From Gonatopus flavifemur (lineage: Eukaryota; Arthropoda; Insecta; Hymenoptera; Dryinidae), in contig JAFFJZ010000044.1 in NCBI GenBank assembly GCA_018340375.1, forward strand, positions 992,001 through 1,056,000: 64,000 nt of DNA, read 5' to 3'. The first letter of the stretch is position 1. Every line of letters begins with the position of its first letter. A program made the position numbers and the translations under genes. Shown piece after piece: positions 11,684-23,534 of this stretch. The notes below the pieces were generated by a model. It did no database searches and was not told the DNA's origin. It was given only the letters and a program-made list of their open reading frames with translations.

Positions 11684-13358
11684 TGTGATGTGCCCACCAA
11701 AAACTTGCCCCCCCTCATTCTCTCCTGATTATATGAAACCTTTTACCCATAAGCAGGATAAGGGTTCGAATTCATTCAGAGGATACTGTCAATGAATTTG
11801 AAACAAAAGTTATCAGAACATTTCCAGAACATAGGTCTTAAAAACAGTGAAATTACTTCCAATAATGAACAATGAATTCGAAGGCTTCTCTCGTTATATG
11901 GGATATCACTGCTATCCATTTATTCATCAGATCCACTCAAGTTAATACAGTTAAGCTATACTTGGATAATTCGGACATGGAAGGTCTGATAGAGAACTCG
12001 CAAGGTCAAAATATCAACGATTTCTCCCAATGGTCTTCTCGAAAGCAAGTGATAACATGTAATTCGAGAAAACACTTGGGAGAGTGGGATAGAGACGAAA
12101 TATTGGAAACATAGAACAACTCCTCTGCATCTATCCGAAGCGAAAATGAAAGCGCGCATACATGCGAGGGAGGATAAACAAATTCACCTAAGATTCTCTA
12201 TCATTGGACCTCCTGTTTGTCAAATAATCATCATAACATATCGATATGCGAAGAATTTGCTGACATTCTTCTGTTCATATAAAGACTAGGTCACTTGCAA
12301 CATTTCGATGTGCGAAGAATTTGCTGAAACTGCATCGAGCTGAGTCCAAGGTTGGCCCGCACATCTTCCATCCATCCCCTTCCTAATTCATTACTTCTCT
12401 CTGACACACATTCATCCATTATGGAGCATGGTAACTAGAGCAAATTCAGAATCGGCAAAAATCCAACCGCGTGATTCCCCCTCCCGACGGCAGAAAGAAA
12501 TCATTCGCGCTCTCAAATGAGACCGATCCTGATGGAAAGCCAGAGTATACTTTCGGGATCTATCGAGGACACGCCTTGCAAAAGCAGGCTCGATAACACG
12601 CGGATATACCAAGTTAAACGAGACAAAGTTCTCGTTTGGTACCGTGATCGAACTCGCGCAAGTTCCACGTGCCGGTAACAATTTTTGACGGAATACCTGT
12701 TCTACCAAACCCGTTTGTACCGCTCTCACTCTCTTATTTAAATCTTCGCACTCGGACTTTCCGAGTTAATTTTGAAGTCAGAGTATTACTAAATTCAGTG
12801 CATTCGAACCGTATCCAAACTCCTGATCCAGTTGACACCATCTACAAGATCTTGGTCGCTCACTTTGGATCCAGCTCGCCGCCAGATATTCAAAGGTCAG
12901 CTTGAACGGGAGTAGGTTCGTAAACTATTTCCATATATACACACACATACACATACACATACTTTCTCCCATCAGAAACTATCTCGATGTCACTGTTGAA
13001 AATCTTGTAATTAAAAAGTCATTGTATCTGTTATTCCATTACATTCGAATTGTAATATCTTTCATTTGTTTGCTCTCTTCCTTTCTCTTCCGAAGAGAAA
13101 TGAATATCAATGCGAATAACACTCGCCTTAGAAACTACAGATCAATCTATCAGTTCATTTCTCTCCCCTTTCATCATTAAAAAGAAATCATTGAACATAT
13201 CTACGGGTGCCGCCTTGGAATTTGGAGTTCCTCGGCGAGCTCAGAACGTGAGCAGACCCACACATTCGATTCGGTCTAGCCGCTCGGGCCGTTTCGAACA
13301 ATAAATAATTCGTGACGGAGTGATATGAACTACACTTGCCATTTGTCACCCCGTAACA
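11684..13358 (+). repeat. 3' LTR, complete
   Basis: 1675 bp from TGTGATGTGCCC to CCCCGTAACA. Its last 703 bp match the 5' LTR segments in the window. An AATAAA signal lies near 13302, about 55 bp before the end. It serves as promoter and polyadenylation site. The base after it (13359) starts a Tc1 terminal-repeat remnant, so the element integrated into older transposon DNA. Confidence 0.88.
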
Positions 13359-13469
13359 TCGCCATCAGATGTCCTCCTCGGAATCTTACAACTTTTGTTG
13401 GAAACATTTTCCTCCAAAACTCCTTGTTTTTGAGTTATTCCGATATAAAAATTAAAAGGGGACACCCTG
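13359..13469 (-). mobile_element. Tc1-like terminal inverted repeat remnant
   Basis: Reversed, the sequence begins CAGGGTGTCCCCTTTTAA beside a TA and continues with GAAAATGTT, GTAAGATTC and GAGGACATCTGATGG. This parallels the terminal repeat of the Tc1-like element at 27756. Only about 110 bp remain because the retroelement inserted here. Confidence 0.65.
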
Positions 13470-13829
13470 TATATAATCTCACATTTTTCGAGCAGTCTCG
13501 AGGATTTGAGAGCCTGAGTTTATGGTGTTCTCTGACCACCATGCTCGTGCTGGCGAACCTCTATAGAATTCCGCCACGTGCATTTTTTCGGAAGATTTAT
13601 CATGGAATCTCCCTTTTGATCTCATTTTCCACCCCTCCCACTGCTGAAGCCATGATTGATGAATATGTACACGTATGCATGTATGTACATGTGGAAATTC
13701 ACATGGAATTGAACAATTCAAATTTTAAAACCAGATTGCCATAAATTTCAATCCCAATAGCGTTCCTATTTCAGATAATAAATCAGAAACTCTATGCCTC
13801 CTTCCTCAAATTCAATGTGTATGCATGTA

Positions 13830-15120
13830 CAGGGTGGTTGAAAAGTTTCTGCGCTCGAAATGAAAGAATACTGTTTTTGTTACGGAATATATTTTTTTAT
13901 TTAATATAATCTCCAAGAAGCTCAATAGACTTGTTCCAATGATCTTCCAATAATTTTATCCCATCCCTATAATGTTTTTCCGGAAGCTCTGCAAAATAAC
14001 CGTCCACGGCTGCTATGGCCTCTTCATTCGACGGAAAATGCTTTCCACGAAGGAATTGTTTGAGATTTCTGAAGAGATAGTAGTCGCTAGGGGCCGAATC
14101 TGGCGAATACGGTTGATGTTCAAGCAATTCGTACTTGAGTTCTTTGAATTTAGCCATCGTCAAAACACTTTTGTGAGCAGGTGCATTATCTTGATGAAAA
14201 ATGATTTTTTCCTCCTTTAAACCAGGTCTTTTCTCACGAATTTTTTCGTCCAGCTGATCCAAAAGGCTGCAGTGATATTCGGAGTTGATTGTTTCACTAT
14301 TCTGAAGATAATCAATGAACAAAATTCCTTTTGCATCCCAAAAAACTGATACCATAACCTTCTTTGCTGATCGTTGTGACTTCACCTGCTTTGGAGCTGA
14401 ACAACCAGCTTCAGTCCACTGTAAACGTTCTTGTTTCAATTTAGGATCATGGTGGTAGATCCAAGTCTCATCCATAGTTATGAAACGACGCAAGAAGTCA
14501 GTTTTATTCTGCTTAAAACGCTCCAAATGACGCTGAGAGATTTGTTTTCGATCCAGTTTTTGTTGAATTGTTAACGTGTGCGGCACTAACTTTCCAAACA
14601 GTTTTTTCATACGTTATTCTCCATGTAAAATATGGAGTACTCGTTCGTCTGAGATGCCTATGGCATTAGCAATTTCACGCTTAGTCAAACTTGGATCTTC
14701 ACTAACCGTATTATGTACATGCTCAATGATCTCTGCTGTGGTTGCAGTTTTTGGTGGTCCTTCGCGTAGATCGTCTTGAAGGCTAGTACGACCACGTTTA
14801 AATTCACCAGTCCAAAATTCAACGGTGCGTTCTGAAGGTGAGGACTCCTTATACACTTCTAACAATTGTTCATAAATTTCCTTTGCTTTTAAACCCTTCA
14901 AAACAAAGAATCCAATGATTGCACGATATTCAATTCTTCCCATATTAAGAAAAATCAATGACACGTCAACTTCAAATGGCTTGTAAACAAAGAATGAATT
15001 GACAGAATGACTTGTAACTTTGCATGTGTTCTCAGGACAGATATAACAACTTGAGAAAAAAAAAGTTTTGAGCTAGCAGTGCTATCTCTTGGTGAGCGCA
15101 GGAACTTTTCAACCAACCTG
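13830..15120 (-). mobile_element. mariner element, irritans-type, 1291 bp
   Basis: Terminal inverted repeats are CAGGGTGGTTGAAAAGTTTC on the left and, reversed, CAGGTTGGTTGAAAAGTTCC on the right, both continuing TGCGCTC. TA target duplications are at 13828-13829 and 15121-15122. The length is typical of mariner. The transposase lies on the minus strand and has one stop codon, so this copy may be mobilisable in trans but not autonomous. Confidence 0.93.
13897..14964 (-). pseudogene. mariner transposase with a single in-frame stop
   Basis: Two open pieces in the same frame, 14614-14964 (116 codons) and 13897-14610 (237 codons), are separated only by TAA at 14614-14616. The first has the N-terminal helix-turn-helix region and the GRTSLQDD/REGPP linker; the second has the catalytic motifs MDETWIYHHDP, HQDNAPAH and SPDSAPSDYYLF, the D,D34D triad of mariners. 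The total of about 355 codons is the usual length for an irritans-type transposase. It would cut and paste the element at TA sites. The stop lies at the domain junction, so either half alone should be inactive. Confidence 0.92.
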
Positions 15121-15143
15121 TATATCTTTCATTGCTCCAACAT

Positions 15144-15645
15144 TAGACCGGAGCGTAAAACAAAAAAGTTTTCAAATAGAATCGTAATAGTGCGGAAAAG
15201 TTGCCACTCGTTAACACAAACACAGGGAAAAAAAATGTTTGAAATCGGACAATATCTTCCGTTCGCGCATCGCGTTCAAAATTTTTCCGAATTTGAACAA
15301 ATTTGAACAGATATACGAAAAACTGTAGGAGGTGTGAATCCTGTCCGGTCAAGCTCATTTGTTATACATAACATTGTTTTGAAGTGTAGAATAGGGGAAG
15401 AATGCCGCATACCTCTCTTCTACCCCACCCCCAAGCCCCTCGAAGGGGTGAAGATGAACATGTTCCGTTAAAAGCAGTTCGTATTGCAGAAGATGCAAAT
15501 ACTGAACTATTGACTTGATTTTTCGTACATAAGGCAACTTTAAGGCTGAAAGTAAAAAAAGTATTCCCCTTCCTTCGTTATTTCCCCTGAGGGGCCGAAG
15601 ATGTGCAGCTCTTGGCCCGTCCTTCCTTGAACGACTCAGAACTTA
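15144..15645. repeat. Left long TIR of the 3976-bp transposon
   Basis: It pairs with about 18625-19119 in reverse. Landmarks are TAGTGCGGAAAAGTTGCC at about 15190, GAAATCGGACAATATCTTCC at 15240, and GATTTTTCGTACAT near 15520, each with its partner in the right arm. CCCTTCGAAGGGG-like pieces near 15430 can fold on themselves. Confidence 0.85.
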
Positions 15646-15720
15646 CCACGGGAAGGTGGCTGCACTGCAAGTTCCACCCACACCCTGCCCAACCAACCAA
15701 CCAAACGTGGGCGTGGAGAA

Positions 15721-18067
15721 TTATGCACATTCAGGGACTGCGAATTCCGATTTGGTCTCAAATTTTGACATGGTAGCACGAGAGGCGAGTGTAGTTCTTA
15801 TGAAACCATCACGTCTCTCATGACCATAAACTGCTGAAGAGGCCTGTGTTACTAGCTTAACACTGCGCTCTACGCCTTGAGTATGACAGGGTATGTCTGC
15901 TAGATTCAGAGAAAGAGTTGGTTTTTTTCCTTGAGAAATCAAGTCTGCAATATCAGCTGATGGAAGGGTTGCCAAAAGAGGTGGACATGTGATTTTGGTT
16001 GCAGACCAATTTATGATATCAAAATAATCATGAGCATCAAAATTTATGGCCGGAACTAAGAAATTTCTGATAGATTTACCCTTTGTGGTAGTTTCTTTGG
16101 ATTTCAATACTCGCCGAAGGTCCAGCTCCCGAACATCCTGCCTATCATCCATAACCATCGAAAGAAGAAGATTTTCGGGATGGGCGAAGAAGGCATTCCT
16201 TTGAATAACTTTCTTCGCCACTTCTTGGACTTCTGCAGGTAAGCCTCTACATCTCTTGATGCATTCAAAAATATGCTTGGGTCCTTCAACTATTGAAGAT
16301 CTTGTCTTAATTTCAAACCACATGAGTACGTGTACAGTCATGATGTATGTAACGATGTTGATGAGATTTTCAGGTGGGTTTGCAAATGAAATATATAGTC
16401 TCGAAAACCGGTTCGCTGTCGTCAACCACCGAGCATGAGATATTGGTCTCGGATCTCGATTCGCTAGGTCCGAGGAACAAGACCCAGCAGCAATGGAAAC
16501 GGCAATGTCATGTAGGTATCTCTGGTCTTTACTCAGAATTTGTGGGTCAATTTGTGAAATGACACATTCAATTTTATTAAATGCAACTACAGGCAAAGAC
16601 TCGCAACCCACCAGCCGTTCGCCGAGAGGGCCACTCGAAGACTTCGGTCCTGCGGTTGTACCATCAAATGTTTCTACAAGATGCCTCAAAGGTAACTCAT
16701 TGAAATGTAAAAGACAGATCACCCACTGTATTGGCCTCTTCAAACGCATTTCTATATACTTAATTGCTCCCCGTTTCCAGCCAGTGTTTGTTGCTGTCCC
16801 ATCAGTCCCAACTACTTCACTTTCAGAAGTATCTATTTCACTTTCTTCGAAATAGTCTATGATGCAGAAAGCAGTGTCCTTTCCACTTTTGGAAGTAGGT
16901 ACTAGATGGCAAAGATACTTTGAACCCGGTTCCTCAATTACTGTAATATGATCCTCTTTTTTTTACAGATTGGTATCGTTTTACTGCTTTTTCAACCAAC
17001 ACTAAAGTGTTATCTGCCCTACCATCAAAGTATACACACATTGGGCCGTTCATTTGATGTTCTCGTCGCTCTAAATTAGTACGTTTTACTCTGCACTTTT
17101 CTTTTTCTCTTCTAATTTTGCTCCTATCAACGATCAGAGATGTATCACTATCAGTGATAAGACCTAGGTCTTTCAGCACGCTAGATGTGATAGCAGCTGT
17201 TGCTCTGTCAGACAGGCCAAAACGAGTACTTGTCAAAGCAGTTGTTGGAAGCAACAGGCGCATCTGTGAGGACTTCCAGCTTCTTGACAGGGCAGACGAA
17301 AAACGTGTGGGCTGAAAGTCCGAATCATCATCGACATCAAAATTTGTCTCTCCTGTTTCCGGATCGGTACTGCCGACGGAGGGACCAGGCAAGTCTTGTA
17401 TTTGCACGCTAAGCAGATTAAGCTGACGAGCTTGTCTTTGTAACTTTGATGTAAGTCTCTGTGTTTCCTTCTTATCTACCGTCAATCCAATTTTACCTAT
17501 TCTGAGGTGTCTTTGTGCGTAGAGAAACTTCAGTTCCAATGTAGGTATTTTCCTATCCTTACGGCAATTGCAGCTGGCAACTACAGGATTTGGACAAATA
17601 CATTTCTCAAAGGTTTTTCTGCAATTGCATTGTAGTGTCATCTTGCACTTGCAAGATGATATGTCAAATAATGTGTGATAAGATTTATGAATGAAGTCAT
17701 TGTACTTATTCTTTTTTCCAGCCCTGGTTTTGTCCCTTTGATATGATTCACGAAGTGCATAATAGCAATCATGCAGTCGCTTGATCTTTTGAACGACTCT
17801 TGTGTGACACACGACAGGAATCGAAGCTTTGGAATATATTGACTCAATCTGTTGAGCTACAATGTTTGCCACGTCTGAGAAGCTCAAGTTCCTTCCAGGT
17901 TTACAGTCACTAGACTTTACTGCCATGTCATACTTGACTTCTTTCCAACATTTTACGATATCGGCATTGGTGGGAAGAACCGCCAGTGGAAGTGGTCTTG
18001 GTGCACCAAAAAATGGGCAGGGTGCATGAGCATGAGCACTACGAGTGAGTGCCTTAATCAAGATCAA
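15721..18067 (-). pseudogene. Putative CxC/RNase-H-like transposase, one frameshift
   Basis: The protein is split into 16934-18067 (377 codons) and a second frame from about 16962 down to 15721 (about 413 codons). They join at an eight-T run at 16957-16964, where a one-base slip explains the break. The N-terminal half has CPFFGAPRPLPL near its start, a cysteine cluster of CxC type (CKCKMTLQCNCRKTFEKC, about residues 140-170), then FGLSDRATAA and VDRSKIRREK. The second half has GTDGTATNTGW (near 16800), CLLHFNELPLRHL with FDGTTAGP, RWLTTANR, NAFFAHPENLL and HTQGVERSVKLV. The conserved D, H/D and E positions suggest an RNase-H-fold transposase. I recall similar proteins in many copies in hemipteran and cnidarian genomes but cannot name the family. 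The true start may be upstream of 18067. Confidence 0.7.
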
Positions 18068-18624
18068 GAGAGGTGATTGGTCACACCTGATATTGTAAGA
18101 TTCGTATTATTGTTTAAAAATTATTGAAATTTCAATAAATTCTCGAAATTATATTCGTCACTCAAAGACAATCCAATATTGTTAGATTGGTTCGTTCTAA
18201 TATGAATATTTCCACGTCAACCTGATGCACTAAACATCCTAGATATAATTAGATTTAATTAACATTAGCGAAGGATGTTCTGCGACAAGCCAATGAATTA
18301 TATGATCATACGATTTAATAACATACATGAAATGAAATTGGTGATCGATGTGATCGTGATCTAATGCAGGCTATGAAATTTTGAACAACGCTGATAAAAA
18401 AAGTTTTCAGTCCGAGAAGCGCTCCTTTGCTATGCAACAAGCCAGATAATCATATACTTCCAGTGACCAGTAGAGTGCTTCCTCGCTCATACGCTCCGTT
18501 TCTTGGAATCCCAGAGTCGAGAAGAAGGGAGTGGGGAACGAAGCCGAGACGCCGACCGAACGGATGGCAATCAAAACAAAACGTAACGCGTTCTACAAGG
18601 AAATTTTGCCAAATATCTGCAATT
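18068..18624. other. Non-coding interior of the 3976-bp transposon
   Basis: AT-rich sequence between the transposase start and the right arm. It would contain the minus-strand promoter and 5' UTR; no clear TATA or intron signal could be fixed. Confidence 0.4.
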
Positions 18625-19119
18625 CCTACTTCAGCTCGTGTAGTCGGGACAGAGCCCCCCTCCTCCTTGAGGGGAACATGCAGAGAGGAGGTGGAGAATA
18701 ATTTTTTCCACTTCGCGCCTCAAAACATCTAATGTACGAAAAATCAGGTCGATTGGTTACCATTTGCACCTCCTGTAATACAAGCTATGTTAAACGGAAA
18801 TTGTCCATTATCACCCCTTCGAAGGGGTTGGAAAGAGGTAGAGGAGGGTTGTGTGGCATTTTTCCCTCATTCTTTGCCTCGAAACCATGTTGAATACAAA
18901 AAAAATGGGCTCAATCGGACAGCATATACCCCTTCTGCAATTTTGTGCATATTTGTTGAATTTTTGTTCAAATTCGAAAATTTTGAACGCGATGCGCGAA
19001 CGGAAGATATTGTCCGATTTCAAAAATTTTTTTTCCCCTGTGTTGGTGTTAACGAGTAGCAACTTTTCCGCACTATTACGATTCCATTTGAAAACTTCTT
19101 TGTTTTTCGCTCCGGTCTA
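18625..19119. repeat. Right long TIR of the 3976-bp transposon
   Basis: Reverse complement of the left arm, ending CGCTCCGGTCTA at 19119. The open frames in it (18787-19225 region) are shadows of the repeat. Confidence 0.85.
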
Positions 19120-19289
19120 TCCAACATACATAGCCTTGCAGGGGTCAGCTGAATTGAATAGAATAATTGTTTCATATCAGCACCAACTATTCAGTTACAT
19201 TTTCTTTCTCACAAACAGTCCGTGAGAAAATGTGAGTGACAGCCATCGTTGCTGCCCAACCAGTGCGAGCGGGGCCCCATGAAAATAAC

Positions 19290-20175
19290 TTCTCAAGGGG
19301 GAAGCTCCTCCAGAACTTCCAAATTCTGCATTCGTGGTTTTTTGCTTTGAAAATTCAATGACAACCTTAAGAATATATTTTTAATGTTTTGAGCCCAATA
19401 TGAGTGACCTGTGCTCAACAATAGGCTTGGAATGTAAGATTTTCGCAGAATTGTACGATAGCAATCGAGTACGGAGACAAGGGCGACGTTCGTTAACATC
19501 GACAAAAGAGGCGAGAACTGCACAGAAAGAAAAGAATGCGGCCGTAATGAATGATTTTCACGAAGGAGAAGGTTTGCTTTATGGTCCTGGTATCGCGGAT
19601 TAAGCTTGGGTAACTACGAATTGCTTTCAATTCTATTTCACAAGAACGGAAACTTCAGAGGCGTTTTTCTCGAAACATGCGCCGGGGACTATAACTCATA
19701 AAGCACTTGAGATATCAACTCGGAATTTTCCCTAGATATTGTTCAACGTATTGGCCTCAGCATATGCCTGAAAGTTTGCATAAATTATAACTAAAAATAT
19801 TGTTTACAACAATTTGTCCATGAAAAAAAAGGTTTGATTTTGGCTTTTTGTGTCCAAATTTTCAATTTTTGTTTGTTTGTTAATAGTAGGTGTATGCTGA
19901 GCGAAATAACTCATTCTAATGGAGAAATTTTAGTTGTTTGATTTCAGTTGACTACAAGAGGCTGGGCAATCCCCGGCGCAAAATGAAGGAGCCAAGTTTC
20001 AGCAGCTGTAACTCCGCCATTTTGTTTTTCTTTGTTATGAAAAAGTTCATATGAATAAATTGAAACTTCAATTATAATAAATTGTTCCTTTGAGCACGAT
20101 GAATACTCTGAATTTTTTGTGAAAAATCATTGAAAAACCTGTTGTCTGGAGGAGTTGCTCCCCTTAAGTTGACGC
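19290..20175. repeat. Weak inverted-repeat unit
   Basis: AAGGGGGAAGCTCCTCCAG at 19297 has a diverged inverted partner, CTGGAGGAGTTGCTCCCCTT, at 20147. The two could be the ends of an old non-autonomous element. It contains a 67-codon frame (19400-19603) with no recognisable family; I do not call it a gene. No target duplication was found. Confidence 0.35.
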
Positions 20176-20634
20176 TCATTAGTCAAATCCATCAGCTTCG
20201 ACACGCCTCCACCTTGAAAGGAAGGGATGTCGAGGTTGACAACGAGGGTAAGAGCGAAGAAAACTCTACTCTCGTTGTAACGCAAAGTCGTGATGTACGC
20301 AAGTTCTTCGGAGTCCCGTGCGCGTGTTAAGACTTTAGGGTGTATTAAGGTACTCCGCCGCGGAAAATTGTTACATTGGTAAATGGTCAAATTCTCAATC
20401 ATATCGGTTATAGTATATTCCTTGAAAGTGAAAGTGTGAGACCGGAATTTGGTTGTTGTTAACGAAATAAATGTGCACAATTTAAAACTTTGAAACTGTG
20501 TGGTGAACTTCAAAACTCCAGTGTGTCTTCTGGATATCCCTGCTCCAATTTCAGAAAGAAAGAAGAAAGAATTGCCAAATTTGGATGTGAAGAAGAGTAC
20601 TTCGAGGAGGAGAGACAAGATAGTGCATATTCCC

Positions 20635-20676
<42 letters not shown>

Positions 20677-20848
20677 TTCTCGGCAGCTTTGGAGACCCAT
20701 CCTCATTTTTGCGAAATATTGATAAAAATCGATTATAGGTTGGTCTGAATCGATCAGTTTGATGAATTTCTCACAAATTCAGGAGAAAGATATGAGCCGG
20801 CAGTTTTGGGAATTCACACGAACTGGCAGTTTTGGGGTCTTCCTTGTC
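20176..20848. other. No recognisable gene
   Basis: AT-rich sequence with an (AT)n microsatellite at about 20637-20672. Overlapping frames across the microsatellite are artefacts. Confidence 0.5.
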
Positions 20849-21125
20849 GATGAAATTTCCAAGAGCTTTGTAATCATTCATAAGGCAATTTTGAGGACAT
20901 TAATTTGGTGGAATGGAGGTTTTGAGGTCCTCAAGATATGCTTTGGCAGTTTTGGGAACCATTTGTCATGAAAAACGGCAGTTTTGGGGACATGAGTTTG
21001 ATGAATGGTGGTTTCGAGGTCCTCAAAATATGCTTTGGCAGTTTTGGGAACCATTTGTCATGAACAACGGTAGTTTTGGGGACATTAGTTTGATGAATGG
21101 TTGTTTTGAGATCCTCATGAAATGA
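20849..21125 (+). repeat. 92-bp minisatellite (GGCAGTTTTGGGG)
   Basis: Copies start at 20941 and 21033 (period 92 bp), with a degenerate copy before them. Each contains GGCAGTTTTGGGAACC, GGCAGTTTTGGGGACAT, GATGAATGGTGGTTT and GAGGTCCTCAA. Related fragments recur at 21780-21825 and, inverted, at 23268-23330, so the motif may belong to the ends of a larger element. Confidence 0.75.
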
Positions 21126-22289
21126 ATTTCGCCCACCCATACGATGTTGGAACGTTTCGAATGTTCTATGAACAAACATTCTATCAAATTCTATGAATGT
21201 TCAAATAATATTTCAAACGTTCGTGTGCTATCAGGGTGGTATATGACGAAATCTAATTCAAAATTCATGTCAATATTAACAGGGCCACTTTTTTCAGAGG
21301 CTGGAAGTATCTTCAGACATAATCTATGGATCAATTTCATGAAATTTAATCTATGAAACAACTAATCAGAATTATAGTTCACCACACGAAATATCAAGAT
21401 GCACTATGAAATTCGAATAGTTCTTGAGAGTTCTTCATGAGAGTGTCATATCGGACTATTGATTCTAAATTCTGCATCGACAGTGAATCACCATGCAGAA
21501 CATTCGTGGAGAACCATTCATGTTTCGTAATGAATCGTGAATTATTATTTGGTGAACTATCATTTTCTTGGAAAAATTTTGATCAGGTATGATGCCATGG
21601 AATGATCCACCTTTTGACGACAACTGGATCGATGATGTACACCCTCCCAGCACATATTATTACAGTATTATCGGATCATTAAGATACCATAATGATATCG
21701 CAGCGATGCTACCTGCAATTATTGGTGTTAGTGGGCAATGTATTGATCACCACTGTAGGTGAGCTGCGATGAGAGGTGAGATGACAGGTTTGAGGTCTTT
21801 GGCAGTTTTGAGGACTGTCTCTAAATCATTTTGACTTTTGAATTTTACTCCTGGCCATTTTGTGTTCTTTTCTTTTCCTCAGGAAGCACTGCCTTAGGAC
21901 TTGATGAATTGATCCATCAATCAATCATTCAAGATTTTGATTATTTCAATTTGTCAACATTAGGAAATATGCAATCCATCAGTGGATGTGACCAATGTTC
22001 TCCGACATAGAATGGGATTCATGTCTAGTTCACTTTCATGAAAAACAATCAACAATTGTACACTATTGAATAGAATGACAAACCGGACGAACACAGACAG
22101 CACACAAGTCCCATTTGAATTTCCAGAGAATTCAGAGTAATGAATACCTACGGAATTCATTTTTATGAATTCGTATGGCATCCTAAAAGAACACATGAAG
22201 TCTCAAAGGAATTCTTGAAGGAGTCTTGATGAATACATATGAGAGTTCTTGATATGCACATGAAGAATACATCAAGTATTCGTAAAGAC
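21126..22289. other. No recognisable gene
   Basis: AT-rich sequence with scattered GAATTC-containing words and a related minisatellite piece near 21790-21825. No domain or terminal repeat could be supported. Confidence 0.4.
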
Positions 22290-23084
22290 TGCCCGTTATG
22301 ACAGTAAATATAAATCCTAATGGAAGTTCAAAATGTAGTCTTATTCTGCTCAAAAAAATTTATAACGAACACCATTAACTTCGATCAATATAAATCCAAT
22401 CGGAGTTCTCCTAAATGTACAAACCTTTTTAGATAAAAAGTAAAGTCCATGATACCATGAAAAGTACATTTTTGCTCATAAATAATTGAACCGGCGTGCA
22501 TATGATATTTCAACAGTGTTCAATGAAGTGATGTGTGTTGGGAAATGTAATAATTAGCAATCGATTTTAGTGCAAGAAATCTATGATTGATGAACATGAA
22601 TGATACTTGATACAATTTTGAGGTTGAAGTTTTATTATCAGCCAACGAATGTAATCCTGATCAAAAGAAACATCTAAGAATGTATGAATTGTTCATAAAT
22701 AATGAAGTGAACTGTGTATTGATTGAAAATATGGGAATATTTACGGTAAAAACGCATTCATATAAACGATCGTTGACGCATGAAAGAAATTATCGATTGT
22801 AATGAATGAAACGATATGATTTGGCTTTTCTGCTAAAAATTTTCCATAGAAAACGATGAGAAAGATGGTGTAACGTCTATCGCTTTCGATGGGAAACTTG
22901 AAACATTTTTAATACTCAATTTTTAAGGTTATTGAGTTACGAAAGAATGTAGAAAGATGATCTTGTGGTGTATCTTATTTATACTTGATGAGTTCAGATT
23001 TGAATACATTAGGAATTCTTGTGGGCAGACCAGGTATTCTTTTTCAGCCTCCATATGTTGTCATTTTTACTGTCATAACGGGCA
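22290..23084. mobile_element. 795-bp non-autonomous TIR element
   Basis: The ends are TGCCCGTTATGACAGTAAA at 22290 and its exact reverse complement ending at 23084. The interior has no coding potential. The flanks (AAGAC / TACCTT) show no clear target duplication. Confidence 0.7.
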
Positions 23085-23534
23085 TACCTTCGGAATTCTT
23101 TTGGAATTCAAATGAATGATTGTACGTACTCTCAAAGAATTCTGCCAAAATACTTGGTGTTCAGAATTTATTCATTAAGAATTGTTTGAGAACTAATTGT
23201 GCTATCTGAGAAGTACCCTTGAATTAATAATTACGGAAAAAAATTGTTCACCGGGAATCCTGGAAACTGCCGAAGTCCTCAAACCTGCCGTCGTGTATCA
23301 CAGCGTGACCTGGAAACTGCCAAAGTCCCTCAACTCGGATCTCTTTTTTTCTTCTAACGGTGTCGCGCGCGACAGTCGCTAGCATGAGTCTCCGGTCTAA
23401 GTTTCGTGTGGAGGTGAGAGTATGTGTATGAGAAATGGTAGGGGTACTATTCCTTACACACACATGTCACTTACATACATGGGACGATAGTGGGGGTACA
23501 CTTCCCCTCACTGGCGGTGCCAATCTAGCAGTTC
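23085..23534. other. No recognisable gene
   Basis: Contains inverted pieces of the 92-bp minisatellite family (AAACTGCCGAAGTCCTCAAA near 23265; AAACTGCCAAAGTCCC near 23313) and CA-rich simple sequence near 23420-23465. Confidence 0.4.

Larger units (their letters stand above)
1..13358 (+). mobile_element. Ty3/Gypsy errantivirus-like LTR retroelement, degraded
   Basis: The order is LTR, primer site, leader, gag, protease, RT start, integrase, env transmembrane remnant, polypurine tract and LTR, which is the order of insect errantiviruses. The 5' LTR is cut by the window edge: base 1 corresponds to base 973 of the 3' LTR, so the element starts about 970 bp to the left. Gag has two in-frame stops, pol has frameshifts and has lost most of RT and all of RNase H, and env survives only as a C-terminal piece. 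The element is therefore non-autonomous. LTR divergence and nested insertions in the 5' LTR indicate it is not recent. Confidence 0.9.
15144..19119 (-). mobile_element. 3976-bp DNA transposon, long TIRs, 8-bp TSD
   Basis: The termini are TAGACCGGAGCG at 15144 and, inverted, the same 12 bases ending at 19119. TCCAACAT flanks both sides (15136-15143 and 19120-19127), an exact 8-bp duplication. The inverted arms extend about 500 bp (15144 to about 15645; about 18625 to 19119), strongly similar in the outer 340 bp and patchier inside. Between them lie two minus-strand frames encoding one transposase with a single break. The termini loosely resemble hAT ends (TAG), but the protein has no BED finger or hAT dimerisation motif, so I leave the superfamily unassigned. 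Confidence 0.88.

Noticed and set aside
19400..19603. 67-codon frame in the 19.3-20.2 kb region
   Set aside because: It has an ATG and mixed composition, but no recognisable motif and lies between weak inverted repeats; left uncalled.
20490..20748. Frames crossing the (AT)n microsatellite
   Set aside because: Two overlapping frames depend on the simple repeat and resemble no family.
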